Numbered from the stretch's first letter, positions 1-9,395 are shown. The stretch is 39,388 bases of DNA from Halanaerobiales bacterium (GCA_021736945.1 JAIPEX010000011.1:1-39388), one strand, 5' to 3'. Numbers and translations: made by a program. Notes: generated from the letters alone by a model not told the origin.

Positions 1-792
1 ATAGGGGATAAACAGTATAAGGATAAAAAAGAAATAACTTCAAAACAATTTTTTAATAAAATTAAAAATAGGAAAGAATTACCGACAACTTCACAACCTT
101 CAGTAGGTGAATTTGCGACTAAGTATGCGAAATTAAATGAAAAATATGATTACATTATTTCTATACATTTATCAAGTCATTTGAGTGGTACTATACAATC
201 TGCAAAATTAGCTTTAAAAGAGAACCCAAATAATAATATTACGATAATTGATTCAAAATCTGCTTCCATGGGATTAGGTTTCTTAGTAATACTAGCTGCA
301 AAACTTGTGAAAAAAGGTTATGAAAAAGATGAAATAATTAAAATAATAAATAAAGCCAAACAGGATATTGAAATATATTTAACAGTTGATGATCTTTCAT
401 TTTTGCAAAAAGGGGGGCGTATAAATAAAGCGCAGTCCTTTATTGGTAATTTAATAAATTTAAAACCAGTTTTAAAATTAGATTACAATTCTACCAGTGT
501 TGAACCTATAGATAAGGTTAGAGGGTCAAAGAAAACCAATAATAGAATTTTAGGATTTTTAAATGATTATATTGCAAGTGAAAATGGTACTAATAATTAT
601 TGGTTTGGTTTACTATATGGTAAAAAAGAGTATGCTGAAACTTTCAAAAAGAAGTTTGAACAGGCAATAGATCAAAGAAATATTGATTATCAATATTATG
701 AAAATAATGTTGGACCTGTAATTGGAAGTCATACAGGCCCGACTGTTTATGGTATTATTCTCTTTAAGGGTGGGAAATATTTAAATGAGTAA
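1..792 (+). CDS. DegV family fatty-acid-binding protein, 5' end cut by window
   Basis: DegV proteins bind a fatty acid in a cleft between two domains. In Firmicutes some (FakB) present it to the fatty-acid kinase FakA for phosphorylation. The frame is open from base 1, so the gene starts upstream; a TTG at 181 is internal (Leu in HLSSHLSGTIQSA) and is not the start. Visible family hallmarks are TTSQPSVGEF near base 91, IISIHLSSHLSGT, and the later DDLSFLQKGGRI segment with a GSHTGPTVYG segment near the C-terminus. About 263 codons are visible, so only a short N-terminal part is missing from a family of about 280 residues. The stop overlaps the recG start by 8 bases, so the two are probably translationally coupled. 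Which fatty acid it binds cannot be told from sequence. Family assignment is firm; a FakB role is inference. Confidence 0.9.
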   Translation: MGDKQYKDKKEITSKQFFNKIKNRKELPTTSQPSVGEFATKYAKLNEKYDYIISIHLSSHLSGTIQSAKLALKENPNNNITIIDSKSASMGLGFLVILAAKLVKKGYEKDEIIKIINKAKQDIEIYLTVDDLSFLQKGGRINKAQSFIGNLINLKPVLKLDYNSTSVEPIDKVRGSKKTNNRILGFLNDYIASENGTNNYWFGLLYGKKEYAETFKKKFEQAIDQRNIDYQYYENNVGPVIGSHTGPTVYGIILFKGGKYLNE

Positions 793-2839
793 AACTAAAC
801 AAGGAGATATAAGATATCTTACTGGGGTTGGTCCTAAATTTGAAAAACGTTTAAATAAATTGGGTATAAATTCATTAAAAGATTTATTCTACTATTTTCC
901 CCGTACATATGAAGATAGAGGTGATTTTAAGGAGATTAGATTCATTAGACCGGCCCAAGAAGTAAGCATTCAAGCTGAAGTATTAGATAAAGAATTAATT
1001 AGAAGAGGAAAGTATAAATCTATTTTTAAAGTAACTTTATCAGATGGAACTGATACGGTAGTATGTACATGGTTTAATCAAGCTTATTTAAAAGATGTTT
1101 TTGAAAAAGGGGATAAATATAATTTATATGGTGAATTAAATAAAGAAAGTTTTTTTAAATATAATAAAAAGGAAATTGTTAATCCTGTTTATGAAAAAGT
1201 AGAAGAAGATTCTCCTACTATCCATACCGGACGAGTTGTTCCGATATATTCTCTAACAGAAGGAATTACTCAAAAAAGATTAAGATATATTATTTATCAA
1301 GCAATTAAAGAGCATTTAAAAAAAATGGATGATTTTTTACCTGCCTATATTATAAATAAATATGATTATATAGAAATTAGAAAAGCAATTCTCAATATGC
1401 ATTTTCCTCAGGATAGAAAAATATTCATTCAAGCACGGAATAGACTTGCTTTTCAGGAATTGTTTTTATTCCAAATTGCAATGCAAAAAAAGAAAAAAAG
1501 TTACCAACGTCAAAAAGGGATTCAACATTCGGCTGTATCTGATACAATTAATCATTTATTGCAAGACTTACATTTCGATTTAACGGAAGCTCAAAAAAAT
1601 GTATGGGGTCAAATAAAGGCTGATATGGAAAACATACATCCAATGCAAAGATTACTTCAAGGAGATGTGGGTTCAGGTAAAACTGTTATTGCAGTAATGT
1701 CTTTAATTAAAACAATTGAAAATGGATACCAGGGAATAATGATGGCTCCTACAGAAATTTTAGCGGAACAGCATTACATTAAAATTAAAAAGTTATTAAA
1801 AAACTTTAACTATAATATTGAACTATTAATTGGTGGTATAAAAGATTCAAAAAAAGAAAAGATTATGGAAAGAATAAAAAATAATGAAGCGGATCTAATT
1901 ATAGGTACCCATGCTCTATTTCAAAAGGATATTGATTATTCTGAGATAGGATTAATTGTTATAGATGAGCAACATAGGTTTGGAGTTGAACAAAGATATG
2001 AACTAAAGCAAAAAGGTGAAAACCCTGATCTTTTAGTAATGACTGCAACTCCAATTCCTCGTTCTTTAGCCCTAACACTTTATGGAGATCTAGATTTATC
2101 AATAATAGATGAAATGCCGCCAGGTAGAAAGCCTGTAATTACTACCTGGAGAACTGAGAAGAGTAGAAGTAAAATCTATAATTTTGTAAAAGATAAAATT
2201 GAAGAGGGAGAACAAACTTATGTTGTATGTCCTTTAATAGAACCCTCCGATGATTTAGAAGCCTATTCTGTTACTGAAATAAAGGAAATGTTAAGTAATA
2301 ATTATCTATCTGAATTTAATATAGAGGCCCTACATGGGCAATTAAATAATAATGAAAAAAACAGAATCATGAGTGATTTTGTTGATCAAAAAATAGATGT
2401 GTTAATATCTACCACAGTTATTGAAGTAGGGGTAGATGTAAAGACAGCCAATGTAATGGTCATAGAAAATGCAGAAAGATTTGGATTAGCGCAATTACAT
2501 CAATTAAGAGGTAGAGTAGGACGTAGTGAGTCACAGGCCTACTGTATAATGATTGCCAACCCTAAAACAGAAGAAGCTAAAAAAAGATTAGAAGTTATGA
2601 CTGAAACAAATGATGGTTTTCGTATCTCAGAAGCTGATCTTGAAATTAGAGGACCTGGTGAATTCTTTGGAACTAAACAACATGGAGTTACTGACTTAAA
2701 AGTTGCTGATATACTAAAAGATCGAAAAATTTTAGCTAAAGCAAATAAAGAAGCAAATAACCTTACTAATGACAAAGACTGGCCGAAAAAACATAGTGAT
2801 TTATCTAATAAATTAAAAGAATTAGAAATAATAATATAA
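785..2839 (+). CDS. recG: ATP-dependent DNA helicase RecG
   Basis: RecG remodels stalled replication forks and branch-migrates Holliday junctions, acting on DNA in the cytoplasm. The 684-residue length is normal for a complete RecG. The N-terminal third contains the wedge (OB-fold) region that grips the branched DNA. The helicase motifs follow in order: Walker A GDVGSGKT near residue 293, DEQHRFG (DExH box) near 394, MTATPIPRS (motif III), TTVIEVGVDV (motif V) and QLRGRVGRS (motif VI). The C-terminus keeps the RecG-type FGTKQHG segment. The ATG start lies inside the degV tail. Downstream rsmD and coaD follow at short spacing, an order common in Firmicutes (recG-rsmD-coaD). No anomalies were seen. 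Confidence 0.97.
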   Translation: MSKTKQGDIRYLTGVGPKFEKRLNKLGINSLKDLFYYFPRTYEDRGDFKEIRFIRPAQEVSIQAEVLDKELIRRGKYKSIFKVTLSDGTDTVVCTWFNQAYLKDVFEKGDKYNLYGELNKESFFKYNKKEIVNPVYEKVEEDSPTIHTGRVVPIYSLTEGITQKRLRYIIYQAIKEHLKKMDDFLPAYIINKYDYIEIRKAILNMHFPQDRKIFIQARNRLAFQELFLFQIAMQKKKKSYQRQKGIQHSAVSDTINHLLQDLHFDLTEAQKNVWGQIKADMENIHPMQRLLQGDVGSGKTVIAVMSLIKTIENGYQGIMMAPTEILAEQHYIKIKKLLKNFNYNIELLIGGIKDSKKEKIMERIKNNEADLIIGTHALFQKDIDYSEIGLIVIDEQHRFGVEQRYELKQKGENPDLLVMTATPIPRSLALTLYGDLDLSIIDEMPPGRKPVITTWRTEKSRSKIYNFVKDKIEEGEQTYVVCPLIEPSDDLEAYSVTEIKEMLSNNYLSEFNIEALHGQLNNNEKNRIMSDFVDQKIDVLISTTVIEVGVDVKTANVMVIENAERFGLAQLHQLRGRVGRSESQAYCIMIANPKTEEAKKRLEVMTETNDGFRISEADLEIRGPGEFFGTKQHGVTDLKVADILKDRKILAKANKEANNLTNDKDWPKKHSDLSNKLKELEIII

Positions 2840-2855
2840 TTGAGAGTGATTTGAA

Positions 2856-3404
2856 ATGAGAGTAATAGCTGGAAAAGCAGGAGGAATAAGATTAGAAAGT
2901 ATTGAAACTAAAGAAGTTAGACCTACATTAGATAAAGTTAAAGAAGCTTTATTTAGTATGATATTACCATACTATCCCTTTACAAAAGGTCTTGATCTTT
3001 TTGCTGGCTTTGGCACACTGGGATTAGAAGCAGTTAGTAGAGGGGTTGAAGAGCTTACATTTGTTGAACAAAAAAATCAATATGCTGATATAATTAGAAG
3101 GAATGTAAAAAAATGTGGATTTGAGGACCAATGTAAAGTAAAAACAAGAAATGTTTTCAAATATCTTGATAAACTTAATGAAAAACATGATATTGTTTTT
3201 TTAGATCCTCCCTATAAAAGGGATTATGTTAACAATACTCTTTATTCTCTTATACATAATGATTTGTTATATAATGATTCTCTTGTTATTGTTGAACACC
3301 ATAAGGATGAAAAAATTGATGAAATTAAAAATTTTATAACTTTAAAAGATCGTAATTATAATGATACAGTAATCAAAGTATATTTATATAAGGAGGAAAA
3401 ATAG
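2856..3404 (+). CDS. rsmD: 16S rRNA (guanine966-N2)-methyltransferase RsmD
   Basis: RsmD methylates N2 of G966 (E. coli numbering) in 16S rRNA, using S-adenosylmethionine. The 182-residue protein has the family start MRVIAGKAGG and the VRPTLDKVKEALFSM segment. The SAM-binding motif I is DLFAGFGTLGLEA at residues 47-59, and the catalytic N-methyltransferase motif is DPPY at 117-120. Length is typical. The stop codon is immediately followed by the coaD ATG with no gap, which implies co-translation. The pairing with coaD is a widespread conserved arrangement. Confidence 0.95.
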   Translation: MRVIAGKAGGIRLESIETKEVRPTLDKVKEALFSMILPYYPFTKGLDLFAGFGTLGLEAVSRGVEELTFVEQKNQYADIIRRNVKKCGFEDQCKVKTRNVFKYLDKLNEKHDIVFLDPPYKRDYVNNTLYSLIHNDLLYNDSLVIVEHHKDEKIDEIKNFITLKDRNYNDTVIKVYLYKEEK

Positions 3405-3890
3405 ATGTTAGACCGCGTAGTTTATCCAGGTAGTTTCGATCCAGTTACTAAAGGTCATTTAAATATTATAAGAAGGGCTGCTAATATATTTGATGAAGTT
3501 ATAGTGTCTGTTTTTAATAATCCTAATAAAGATCCTATTTTTTCAATGGAAGAAAGGGTGGAATTACTAAAAGAAACAACTGGAGAGATTGCTGAAGTAA
3601 GAGTTGATTCCTTTACAGGGTTAACAACTAACTATGTAAAATCTAAAAATGCTAGCGCAATCATAAGAGGATTGAGAGCAGTTTCAGATTTTGAAGGTGA
3701 ATTTCAAATGGCTTCTATGAACAAAGAATTAGATCCTGAAATTGAGACAATATTTTTAATGACTGATTCTAAATATGCTTTTTTAAGTTCAAGTGTAGTA
3801 AAGGAAGTAGCTCAATTTGGAGGAAGTATGGATAACGTAGTACCAAAAGTAGTTGAAAAAGCGTTGCTTAAAAAATATAACAACAAATGA
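3405..3890 (+). CDS. coaD: phosphopantetheine adenylyltransferase CoaD
   Basis: CoaD catalyses the penultimate step of coenzyme A synthesis: ATP plus 4'-phosphopantetheine gives dephospho-CoA and pyrophosphate. The nucleotidyltransferase signature appears as [14 protein letters not shown], with the HxGH-like TKGH at residues 15-18. The [15 protein letters not shown] segment and the C-terminal [13 protein letters not shown] are both diagnostic. At 161 residues it is complete. The ribosome binding site GGAGGA lies within the end of rsmD. It is a housekeeping gene with no oddities. Confidence 0.97.
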   Translation: MLDRVVYPGSFDPVTKGHLNIIRRAANIFDEVIVSVFNNPNKDPIFSMEERVELLKETTGEIAEVRVDSFTGLTTNYVKSKNASAIIRGLRAVSDFEGEFQMASMNKELDPEIETIFLMTDSKYAFLSSSVVKEVAQFGGSMDNVVPKVVEKALLKKYNNK

Positions 3891-3912
3891 TAAAAGTTGG
3901 AGTGGTTACAAT

Positions 3913-4926
3913 ATGAAAAGAAATAGACTAAAAAAAGGTATTGGAATATTAATAATTGCTTTTATTATAATTAATTTTATACCCACTCCTTTTTACGTGA
4001 TGTCTCCTGGAATAGCTGAAGAATTAACACCAATAATTAGTGTAGAAAACGGACATAAAGATAAAATTAAAGGGAGCTTTTTATTGACAGCAGTGGGTAG
4101 TCGAAAAGCTACTGTATGGGATTATATTTATGTTAACACTATACAGCCTAGGGGTTATGAACTAGAAGTTATGTCAGAACAATTGCCAGAAGGTATAAAT
4201 ATGGACAAATATCTTCAAATGATGGAAAATTTGATGGAAGAGAGTAAGTTAACTGCGGAAGCAGTAGCTTTAAAAAAATTAGGATATGAAGTAAATATAA
4301 AAGGTGAAGGTGTAGAAATAATAGAAGTTTTAGAAAATAGTGAAGCTGCTGGTAAGCTCAAAAGCGGAGATATTATAACTTCTATAGATGGTAAAAAAAC
4401 CGATATTGCAACTGAAGCAGTTGATATAATAAGAAACAGAGAAATTGGAGATACAGTAGATTTAGAAGTTTTAAGAGATAATAAAAAGATTAACTTAACT
4501 GTTGAAACAATTGAACTACCGGAAAGTCCTGGTAAACCTTCTATAGGTATTTTGATTACAACCAAAAATCTCAATTATGATTTTCCAATAGAAGTTAAAT
4601 ATGACACAGGCAATATAGTAGGCCCTTCAGCTGGTGGAATGTTTGCCTTAGAAATATACAATCAGTTGGTAGAAGAAGACTTAACTAAGGGGAAAAAAAT
4701 AGCTGGTACTGGGACAATAAATATTGAAGGAGAAATCGGCCAAATAGATGGTATAAAGCAAAAAATTATAGCAGCAGAAGAAGCTAATGCCGAAATATTT
4801 ATTTTGCCAGAAGAAAATTATGAGGCAGCAAAAAAAGTGAATACAAGTATAAAATTGGTTCCAGTTAAAACCTTTGATGAAGCTATAAAGTTTTTAACGG
4901 ATCAAAATATTTCTAAAGCTGCCTAG
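3913..4926 (+). CDS. sepM: membrane-anchored PDZ/Lon-like serine protease (SepM/YlbL family)
   Basis: This family has an N-terminal membrane anchor, a PDZ domain and a Lon-type protease domain facing outside the cell. Members process secreted or membrane proteins; SepM of streptococci trims a competence peptide. I place the start at ATG 3913, with GGAG 10 bases upstream, rather than at an in-frame ATG at 3853 inside coaD. That gives 337 residues. A hydrophobic helix runs from about residue 9 to 27. The PDZ region follows (EVLENSEAAGKLKSGDIITS). The Lon-type Ser-Lys dyad is Ser239 in GPSAGGM and Lys282 in GQIDGIKQK; the 43-residue spacing matches Lon proteases. The stop is 1 base from the stop of the convergent tmcAL. 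The substrate is unknown. Confidence 0.9.
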   Translation: MKRNRLKKGIGILIIAFIIINFIPTPFYVMSPGIAEELTPIISVENGHKDKIKGSFLLTAVGSRKATVWDYIYVNTIQPRGYELEVMSEQLPEGINMDKYLQMMENLMEESKLTAEAVALKKLGYEVNIKGEGVEIIEVLENSEAAGKLKSGDIITSIDGKKTDIATEAVDIIRNREIGDTVDLEVLRDNKKINLTVETIELPESPGKPSIGILITTKNLNYDFPIEVKYDTGNIVGPSAGGMFALEIYNQLVEEDLTKGKKIAGTGTINIEGEIGQIDGIKQKIIAAEEANAEIFILPEENYEAAKKVNTSIKLVPVKTFDEAIKFLTDQNISKAA

Positions 4927-4927
4927 G

Positions 4928-6199
4928 TTAATCCAATTTTATGATTTCTTTTGTGAAATCTTTATGGGCTTTTCTATATTCAGAATTATTGTACAATAAA
5001 TTATATATATCTGTTCCTAAAATATCGTAACTCAAGGAATTTTGAAGTAGATTTTCATTTTTAAAGGTTAAATCATTTATATATTCAGACGGATTAATAA
5101 CAACAGGAAGTTGTGTTTTGTTATTGATATGTGTTAAAAGATTTTTTCCCTTTTTGGAAATACCTAAAATTCTCAAATAAGAAGGACCATGTTTATCGTG
5201 TTTTTTTAATATATCTTTTTGTAAATCAAATATTATATTCATTAATATTCTTTGAAACCTAGTTTTCGTAAAAGAACGGGTATTTAATTTATTTACTAAT
5301 TGCTTATAATTCCCTGCGGACTTAGCTGCTTTTTTAATTCTATGAGCTAAATTCTCATTAATATCCCCGATATTAGTGAGGTCGCTAATTGTATACCTTC
5401 TTATTTTAGCGAGTAACATAATGCCTAAATTATTTATATTAAGGGGAATTTGCCTTTTTTGAACTAATTCATCTAAAATTTGATAAGTATAGTTCGGAAC
5501 TTTATCTTTTATTTTTGTGAGTTCATTTTTATTAATATATTTTCTTATAGAGGTAGCACTAACGTATTTGTCATTTATTTTTTTGGAGTGATAGTCTTGA
5601 CCAATTCTTTTAATTGTCTTCAAGTTTAAGTCAAGATTAAATTTATATTTAGCCTTTAAATATTCAATACCTAGAATATTATTGGAACCATTTAATATCT
5701 GAAAAATATTGTTTTCAGCCCAAAAATCATCATTGCCTTTTAATTTAATTTGGTCTATCAATGCATATTTTCTTGCAGCTGGGAAAACCATTCCTTTGTT
5801 TAGATAATGGTTTAATCTTTTTTTATAATAACTATTTTCAGTTATTAAAAGTTTAGCAATTTCTTGTAAGGAATCTATTTTTCCGTATTCACTGCCAAAT
5901 ACAACATTGTCAACTATGCCTAATGCATTTAAAAGGCGCATAGAAGCTTGTGCAAAGTATTCAGCACTTCGTATGCTGTAACATAAGGGTAATTCAATTA
6001 AAAGGTCTACACCACCCTTTAAAGCCATTTTAGTTCTATTCCATTTATCACAGATGGCTGGAGTACCCCGTTGCATAAAATTACCAGTCATTATTGCAAC
6101 AATATAGTCTGCGTTTGTAATTTCCCGGGTTTTTTTGATATGATATTTATGTCCCAGATGAAAAGGGTTATATTCAACGATTATTCCTGCGACTTTCAT
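4928..6199 (-). CDS. tmcAL: tRNA(Met) cytidine acetate ligase TmcAL
   Basis: TmcAL (YlbM) uses acetate and ATP to form N4-acetylcytidine at the wobble position of elongator tRNA-Met, aiding AUG decoding. The 423-residue protein begins MKVAGIIVEYNPFHLGH, with the nucleotidyltransferase HxGH motif as HLGH at residues 14-17. This is followed by IVAIMTGNFMQRG and the family segment VDLLIELPLCYSIRSAEYFA. A SATSIRKYI segment in the middle matches the second nucleotide-binding signature. The start is ATG with AAGGATG upstream on the minus strand. It converges on sepM with only one base between the stops, so no terminator separates them and antisense read-through is possible. Its 5' end faces away from pta. 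Confidence 0.94.
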   Translation of the reverse strand: MKVAGIIVEYNPFHLGHKYHIKKTREITNADYIVAIMTGNFMQRGTPAICDKWNRTKMALKGGVDLLIELPLCYSIRSAEYFAQASMRLLNALGIVDNVVFGSEYGKIDSLQEIAKLLITENSYYKKRLNHYLNKGMVFPAARKYALIDQIKLKGNDDFWAENNIFQILNGSNNILGIEYLKAKYKFNLDLNLKTIKRIGQDYHSKKINDKYVSATSIRKYINKNELTKIKDKVPNYTYQILDELVQKRQIPLNINNLGIMLLAKIRRYTISDLTNIGDINENLAHRIKKAAKSAGNYKQLVNKLNTRSFTKTRFQRILMNIIFDLQKDILKKHDKHGPSYLRILGISKKGKNLLTHINNKTQLPVVINPSEYINDLTFKNENLLQNSLSYDILGTDIYNLLYNNSEYRKAHKDFTKEIIKLD

Positions 6200-6295
6200 T
6201 TATAAATCATCCTTTTTATTAAATATATATTTTCATTATTATATTATCAGAAAATATACATAATAACAAAGGATTATTTATATTAAAATTACATA

Positions 6296-6324
6296 TAGAA
6301 AATTTGTTATTATTGTAATATAAT
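6296..6324 (+). promoter_or_regulatory. candidate sigma-A promoter for pta-ackA
   Basis: A perfect -10 TATAAT lies at 6319-6324. Seventeen bases upstream is TAGAAA (6296-6301), 4 of 6 matches to TTGACA. It sits in the divergent gap between tmcAL and pta, just upstream of the pta ribosome binding site. The -35 is weak, so it may need an activator or be only one of several starts. Confidence 0.5.
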
Positions 6325-6348
6325 ACAACACAAAGGAGCGTGAAAAAT

Positions 6349-7347
6349 ATGGATGTTATGAAAGAATTTAAAAACAAGGCAAAACAATCAAAAAAGACTA
6401 TTGTATTGCCTGAAGGATATGAACCACGTATGATTAATGCCTTGCCACAAATAAAAAAAGAAAATTTAGCAGATATTATTCTTTTAGGAGAAGAAGCTAA
6501 AATAAAAGGTATTGCTAATAAAGAAGGAGTTAGTCTTGATGGGGTGAATATCATTAACCCTGAAAAATCAGAGTTAAAAGAAGAATTTGCTGATATTTTC
6601 TATGATTTAAGGAAACATAAAGGTATTACTAAAGAAGATGCATTAGATAGAATAATAGATCCTTTATATTTTGGTATTTTATTAGTACATACAGAAAAAG
6701 CAGATGGAATGGTAGCTGGTTCTATTAATGCTACTGGCGATGTTTTAAGACCTGCTTTACAAATTGTTAAAACAAAAGATGATATTTCTGTGGTATCAGG
6801 GGCAATGATTATGGATGTTCCTGAAACAGAATATGGACATGATGGTATATTTATCTTTGCTGATGTAGCAGTTAATCCTAATCCAGATGCAAATCAATTA
6901 GCCGAAATTGCTGTTTCTTCAGCTGAGACTGCTAAATTATTACCTGGATTAGATCCAGAAGTTGCTATGTTATCTTTTTCAACAAAGGGCAGTGCAAAAC
7001 ATGAACTTGCTGATAAGGTTATAGAAGCTACAGAAATTGCTCAAAAATTAAATCCTGAACTTTCTGTAGATGGAGAGATGCAGGCTGATGCCGCTCTAGT
7101 GCCTGAAGTTGGTAAAAAGAAGTCACCAGATAGTAAAGTTGCAGGAAATGCTAACGTTTTAGTTTTCCCTGATCTACAGGCAGGTAATATTGGTTACAAG
7201 CTAGTTCAAAGATTGGCAAAAGCAGATGCAATTGGTCCGATTTTACAAGGTATGGCTAAACCAGTGAATGATCTTTCAAGAGGTTGTTCAGTTGAAGATA
7301 TTGTCAATGTAGTAGCAATTACTGCAGCCCAAGCACAAAATTTATAA
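6349..7347 (+). CDS. pta: phosphate acetyltransferase
   Basis: Pta interconverts acetyl-CoA and phosphate with acetyl phosphate and CoA, the first half of the acetate-forming, ATP-yielding fermentation route. I prefer ATG 6349 over GTG 6340: the ribosome binding site AAAGGAG (6332-6338) nearly touches the GTG but is 10 bases from the ATG. The protein has 332 residues, the short class without the extra N-terminal DRTGG domain. Family segments include KTIVLPEGYEPRMI, ADGMVAGSINATGDVLRPAL, FSTKGSAKHE and the C-terminal VFPDLQAGNIGYKLVQRL, which is highly diagnostic. ackA follows at a short gap, as in most fermenting Firmicutes. Confidence 0.96.
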   Translation: MDVMKEFKNKAKQSKKTIVLPEGYEPRMINALPQIKKENLADIILLGEEAKIKGIANKEGVSLDGVNIINPEKSELKEEFADIFYDLRKHKGITKEDALDRIIDPLYFGILLVHTEKADGMVAGSINATGDVLRPALQIVKTKDDISVVSGAMIMDVPETEYGHDGIFIFADVAVNPNPDANQLAEIAVSSAETAKLLPGLDPEVAMLSFSTKGSAKHELADKVIEATEIAQKLNPELSVDGEMQADAALVPEVGKKKSPDSKVAGNANVLVFPDLQAGNIGYKLVQRLAKADAIGPILQGMAKPVNDLSRGCSVEDIVNVVAITAAQAQNL

Positions 7348-7365
7348 TAACAGGAGGAATAATAA

Positions 7366-8565
7366 ATGAAGATATTAGTATTAAATAGTGGTAGTTCATC
7401 AATTAAATTTCAATTATTTAACATGGAAAAGGAAGAAGTTTTAGCTAAAGGACAAGTAGAAAGAATTGGTATTGAAGGTTCAGCCATTGAATATGAGAAT
7501 ATGGAGGGACAAGAAGTAGAAAAAGATATTGATATATCTAATCATAGAGATGGTATTGAACATATTATTGAAATGTTATTAGATACAGAAGTTGGTATCT
7601 TAGAAAACATTGATGAAATTAACGCTGTAGGACACAGAGTAGTTCATGGTGGAGAGAAATTTGCTGAATCAACTTTAATTACAGATGAAGTAATAAATTC
7701 AATTGAAGAAGTTTCATCCTTAGCACCGCTTCATAATCCACATAATTTATCTGGAATTAAGGTTTGTCAAGAATTATTACCTGGTAAACCACAGGTAGCA
7801 GTCTTTGATACAGCATTTCATCAAACAATGCCAGAAGAAGCATATACCTATGCAATTCCTTATGAATACTATGAAAAATATGGTGTAAGACGTTATGGTT
7901 TCCATGGTACATCACACAAATTTGTTTCAAATAGAGTAGCTGAAATAATGGATAAAGATAAAAATGATCTTAAAATTATCACTTGCCATCTTGGTAATGG
8001 TGCTTCTATTGCGGCAATTGACGGTGGAGAATCCGTTGATACTAGTATGGGAATGACTCCATTAGAAGGTTTAGTAATGGGGACTAGAAGTGGAGATATA
8101 GATCCAGCTATTATACCATTCTTAATGGATAAGGAAGACTTAGATACAAAAGAAATTGATAATATTCTAAATAAGGAAAGTGGATTACTTGGAGTTTCTG
8201 GAGTCAGTAATGATTCTAGAGATGTAAGACAAGCTGCTCAAGATGGAAATCATAGAGCAGAATTGGCCGATAAAGTATTTAATTATCGTGTAAGAAAGTA
8301 TATTGGAGCTTATATCGCTGCACTTAATGGTGTAGATGCAGTTGTATTCACCGGAGGTATTGGAGAAAATGCGGCTGGTGTAAGAGAACATATTCTAGAT
8401 GGATTAGATAATTTAGGATTTGAACTAGATCCAAAAGCAAATAAAGTACGTGGAGAAGAAAGAGAAATAACTACTGATGATTCTGCAGTTAAGGCTTTTG
8501 TTATCCCAACAAATGAAGAGTTAGTTATAGCTAGAGATACTGAAAATATTGTGGAAAATAAATAA
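7366..8565 (+). CDS. ackA: acetate kinase
   Basis: AckA converts acetyl phosphate and ADP to acetate and ATP, completing the Pta-AckA pathway. The 399-residue length is standard. Signatures seen are KILVLNSGSSSIKFQLF at the N-terminus (phosphate loop), GHRVVHGGEKF, RRYGFHGTSHKFVS, CHLGNGASIAAI, and VFTGGIGENAAGVRE near the C-terminus. A strong AGGAGGA site precedes the ATG. No terminator was seen after the gene: the yceD promoter begins within 6 bases of the ackA stop, so some read-through into yceD-rpmF is likely. Confidence 0.98.
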   Translation: MKILVLNSGSSSIKFQLFNMEKEEVLAKGQVERIGIEGSAIEYENMEGQEVEKDIDISNHRDGIEHIIEMLLDTEVGILENIDEINAVGHRVVHGGEKFAESTLITDEVINSIEEVSSLAPLHNPHNLSGIKVCQELLPGKPQVAVFDTAFHQTMPEEAYTYAIPYEYYEKYGVRRYGFHGTSHKFVSNRVAEIMDKDKNDLKIITCHLGNGASIAAIDGGESVDTSMGMTPLEGLVMGTRSGDIDPAIIPFLMDKEDLDTKEIDNILNKESGLLGVSGVSNDSRDVRQAAQDGNHRAELADKVFNYRVRKYIGAYIAALNGVDAVVFTGGIGENAAGVREHILDGLDNLGFELDPKANKVRGEEREITTDDSAVKAFVIPTNEELVIARDTENIVENK

Positions 8566-8570
8566 ATTAC

Positions 8571-8600
8571 TTGACAATGAATTATAATTTTTTATATAAT
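8571..8600 (+). promoter_or_regulatory. strong sigma-A promoter for yceD-rpmF
   Basis: Consensus TTGACA (8571-8576), an 18-base spacer and consensus TATAAT (8595-8600). Transcription would start near 8607, 26 bases before the yceD ATG. Both hexamers match 6 of 6, the best promoter in the window, which fits high expression of a ribosomal protein gene. Confidence 0.85.
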
Positions 8601-8632
8601 TAACTCTGGTTCATACACAGAGGTGAAGAAAA

Positions 8633-9103
8633 ATGATTGTAGATTTTAGTGATCTAAAAGAAGTAGGTAGCAAGAAGAAGTATACTGCCGAACTTGATGT
8701 TGACCATATTGATTTCAGGAATAGAGAGATTGAAATTGATGGGCCTCTAACAGTTGAATTAGATGTTTTAAAAACAGAGAGGTCATTTGTCTTATCAGGG
8801 GAATTAGAAGGTGTTTTAATATTACAATGTAGTCGTTGTTTAAAATACTTTGAACACCCTATAGAAGTAGAGATAAGTGATGAATTATCAATTGAAGACA
8901 TTGAGGATCTTCACAATATAGATTTATTTCCTATATTTGAACGTGATATAATATTGGAAATACCTATAAAACCTCTTCATGATGAAGATTGCAAAGGGTT
9001 ATGTCCTATTTGTGGTCAAGATTTAAATAAAGAGGAATGTGATTGTGAAAAAGAAAGTATTGATCCAAGGTTAGAAAAATTAAAAGAATTCAAACAAAAA
9101 TAG
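8633..9103 (+). CDS. yceD: YceD/DUF177 family protein linked to rRNA and L32
   Basis: YceD (DUF177) proteins are almost always encoded next to rpmF, and studies in plants and bacteria link the family to 23S rRNA maturation. The 156-residue protein has two cysteine clusters: Cys66 and Cys69 (QCSRCLKYF), and Cys120, 124, 127, 136 and 138 (GLCPICGQDL region). These could bind zinc. It ends with the family hallmark DPRLEKLKEF. It starts at ATG behind GAGGTGA, and rpmF follows 25 bases downstream, so the two share the promoter at 8571. The exact biochemical role is not settled for bacteria. Confidence 0.9.
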   Translation: MIVDFSDLKEVGSKKKYTAELDVDHIDFRNREIEIDGPLTVELDVLKTERSFVLSGELEGVLILQCSRCLKYFEHPIEVEISDELSIEDIEDLHNIDLFPIFERDIILEIPIKPLHDEDCKGLCPICGQDLNKEECDCEKESIDPRLEKLKEFKQK

Positions 9104-9128
9104 AAGAAAGAACGGGAGGTGTTAGGAT

Positions 9129-9302
9129 ATGGCGGTTCCAAAGAAGAGAACTTCTAAATCCAGAAAAAGAAAGCGTCGTACTCACTGGAAATTAAAAGCT
9201 CCAAATTTAGTGGAGTGTCCAGAATGTGACGAATTAATATTATCACACCGAGCATGTCCAAGCTGTGGATATTACAAGGGTGAAAAAGTAATTAACACAT
9301 AA
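9129..9302 (+). CDS. rpmF: 50S ribosomal protein L32
   Basis: This small gene encodes 57 residues starting [17 protein letters not shown], the classic basic L32 N-terminus that threads into the large ribosomal subunit. Cys30 and Cys33 (CPEC) with Cys43 and Cys46 (CPSC) form the zinc ribbon, so this is the zinc-binding form of L32 rather than the cysteine-free form. The ATG is preceded by GGGAGGTG. A terminator follows at 9311, which closes the yceD-rpmF unit before the fatty-acid genes. Confidence 0.96.
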   Translation: MAVPKKRTSKSRKRKRRTHWKLKAPNLVECPECDELILSHRACPSCGYYKGEKVINT

Positions 9303-9310
9303 GTGTTTTG

Positions 9311-9347
9311 AAGGGTAGGTCTAAATTAAAATGGGCCTGCCTTTTTT
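9311..9347 (+). terminator. intrinsic terminator after rpmF
   Basis: An imperfect stem of about 11 pairs (with G-U pairs and one bulged base) joins 9311-9322 with 9333-9343, with an A-rich loop. A run of seven T follows. It separates yceD-rpmF from plsX. Confidence 0.7.
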
Positions 9348-9395
9348 TATTTAGGAAAAAATATTTAAGTTTTAGTAGGAATATGGACTTATATA

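Noticed and set aside
2539-2775. Minus-strand open frame inside recG
   Set aside because: It is the shadow of a strong coding gene, with no ribosome binding site or recognisable product. The same holds for the other minus-strand frames inside fab, xdh and aro genes.
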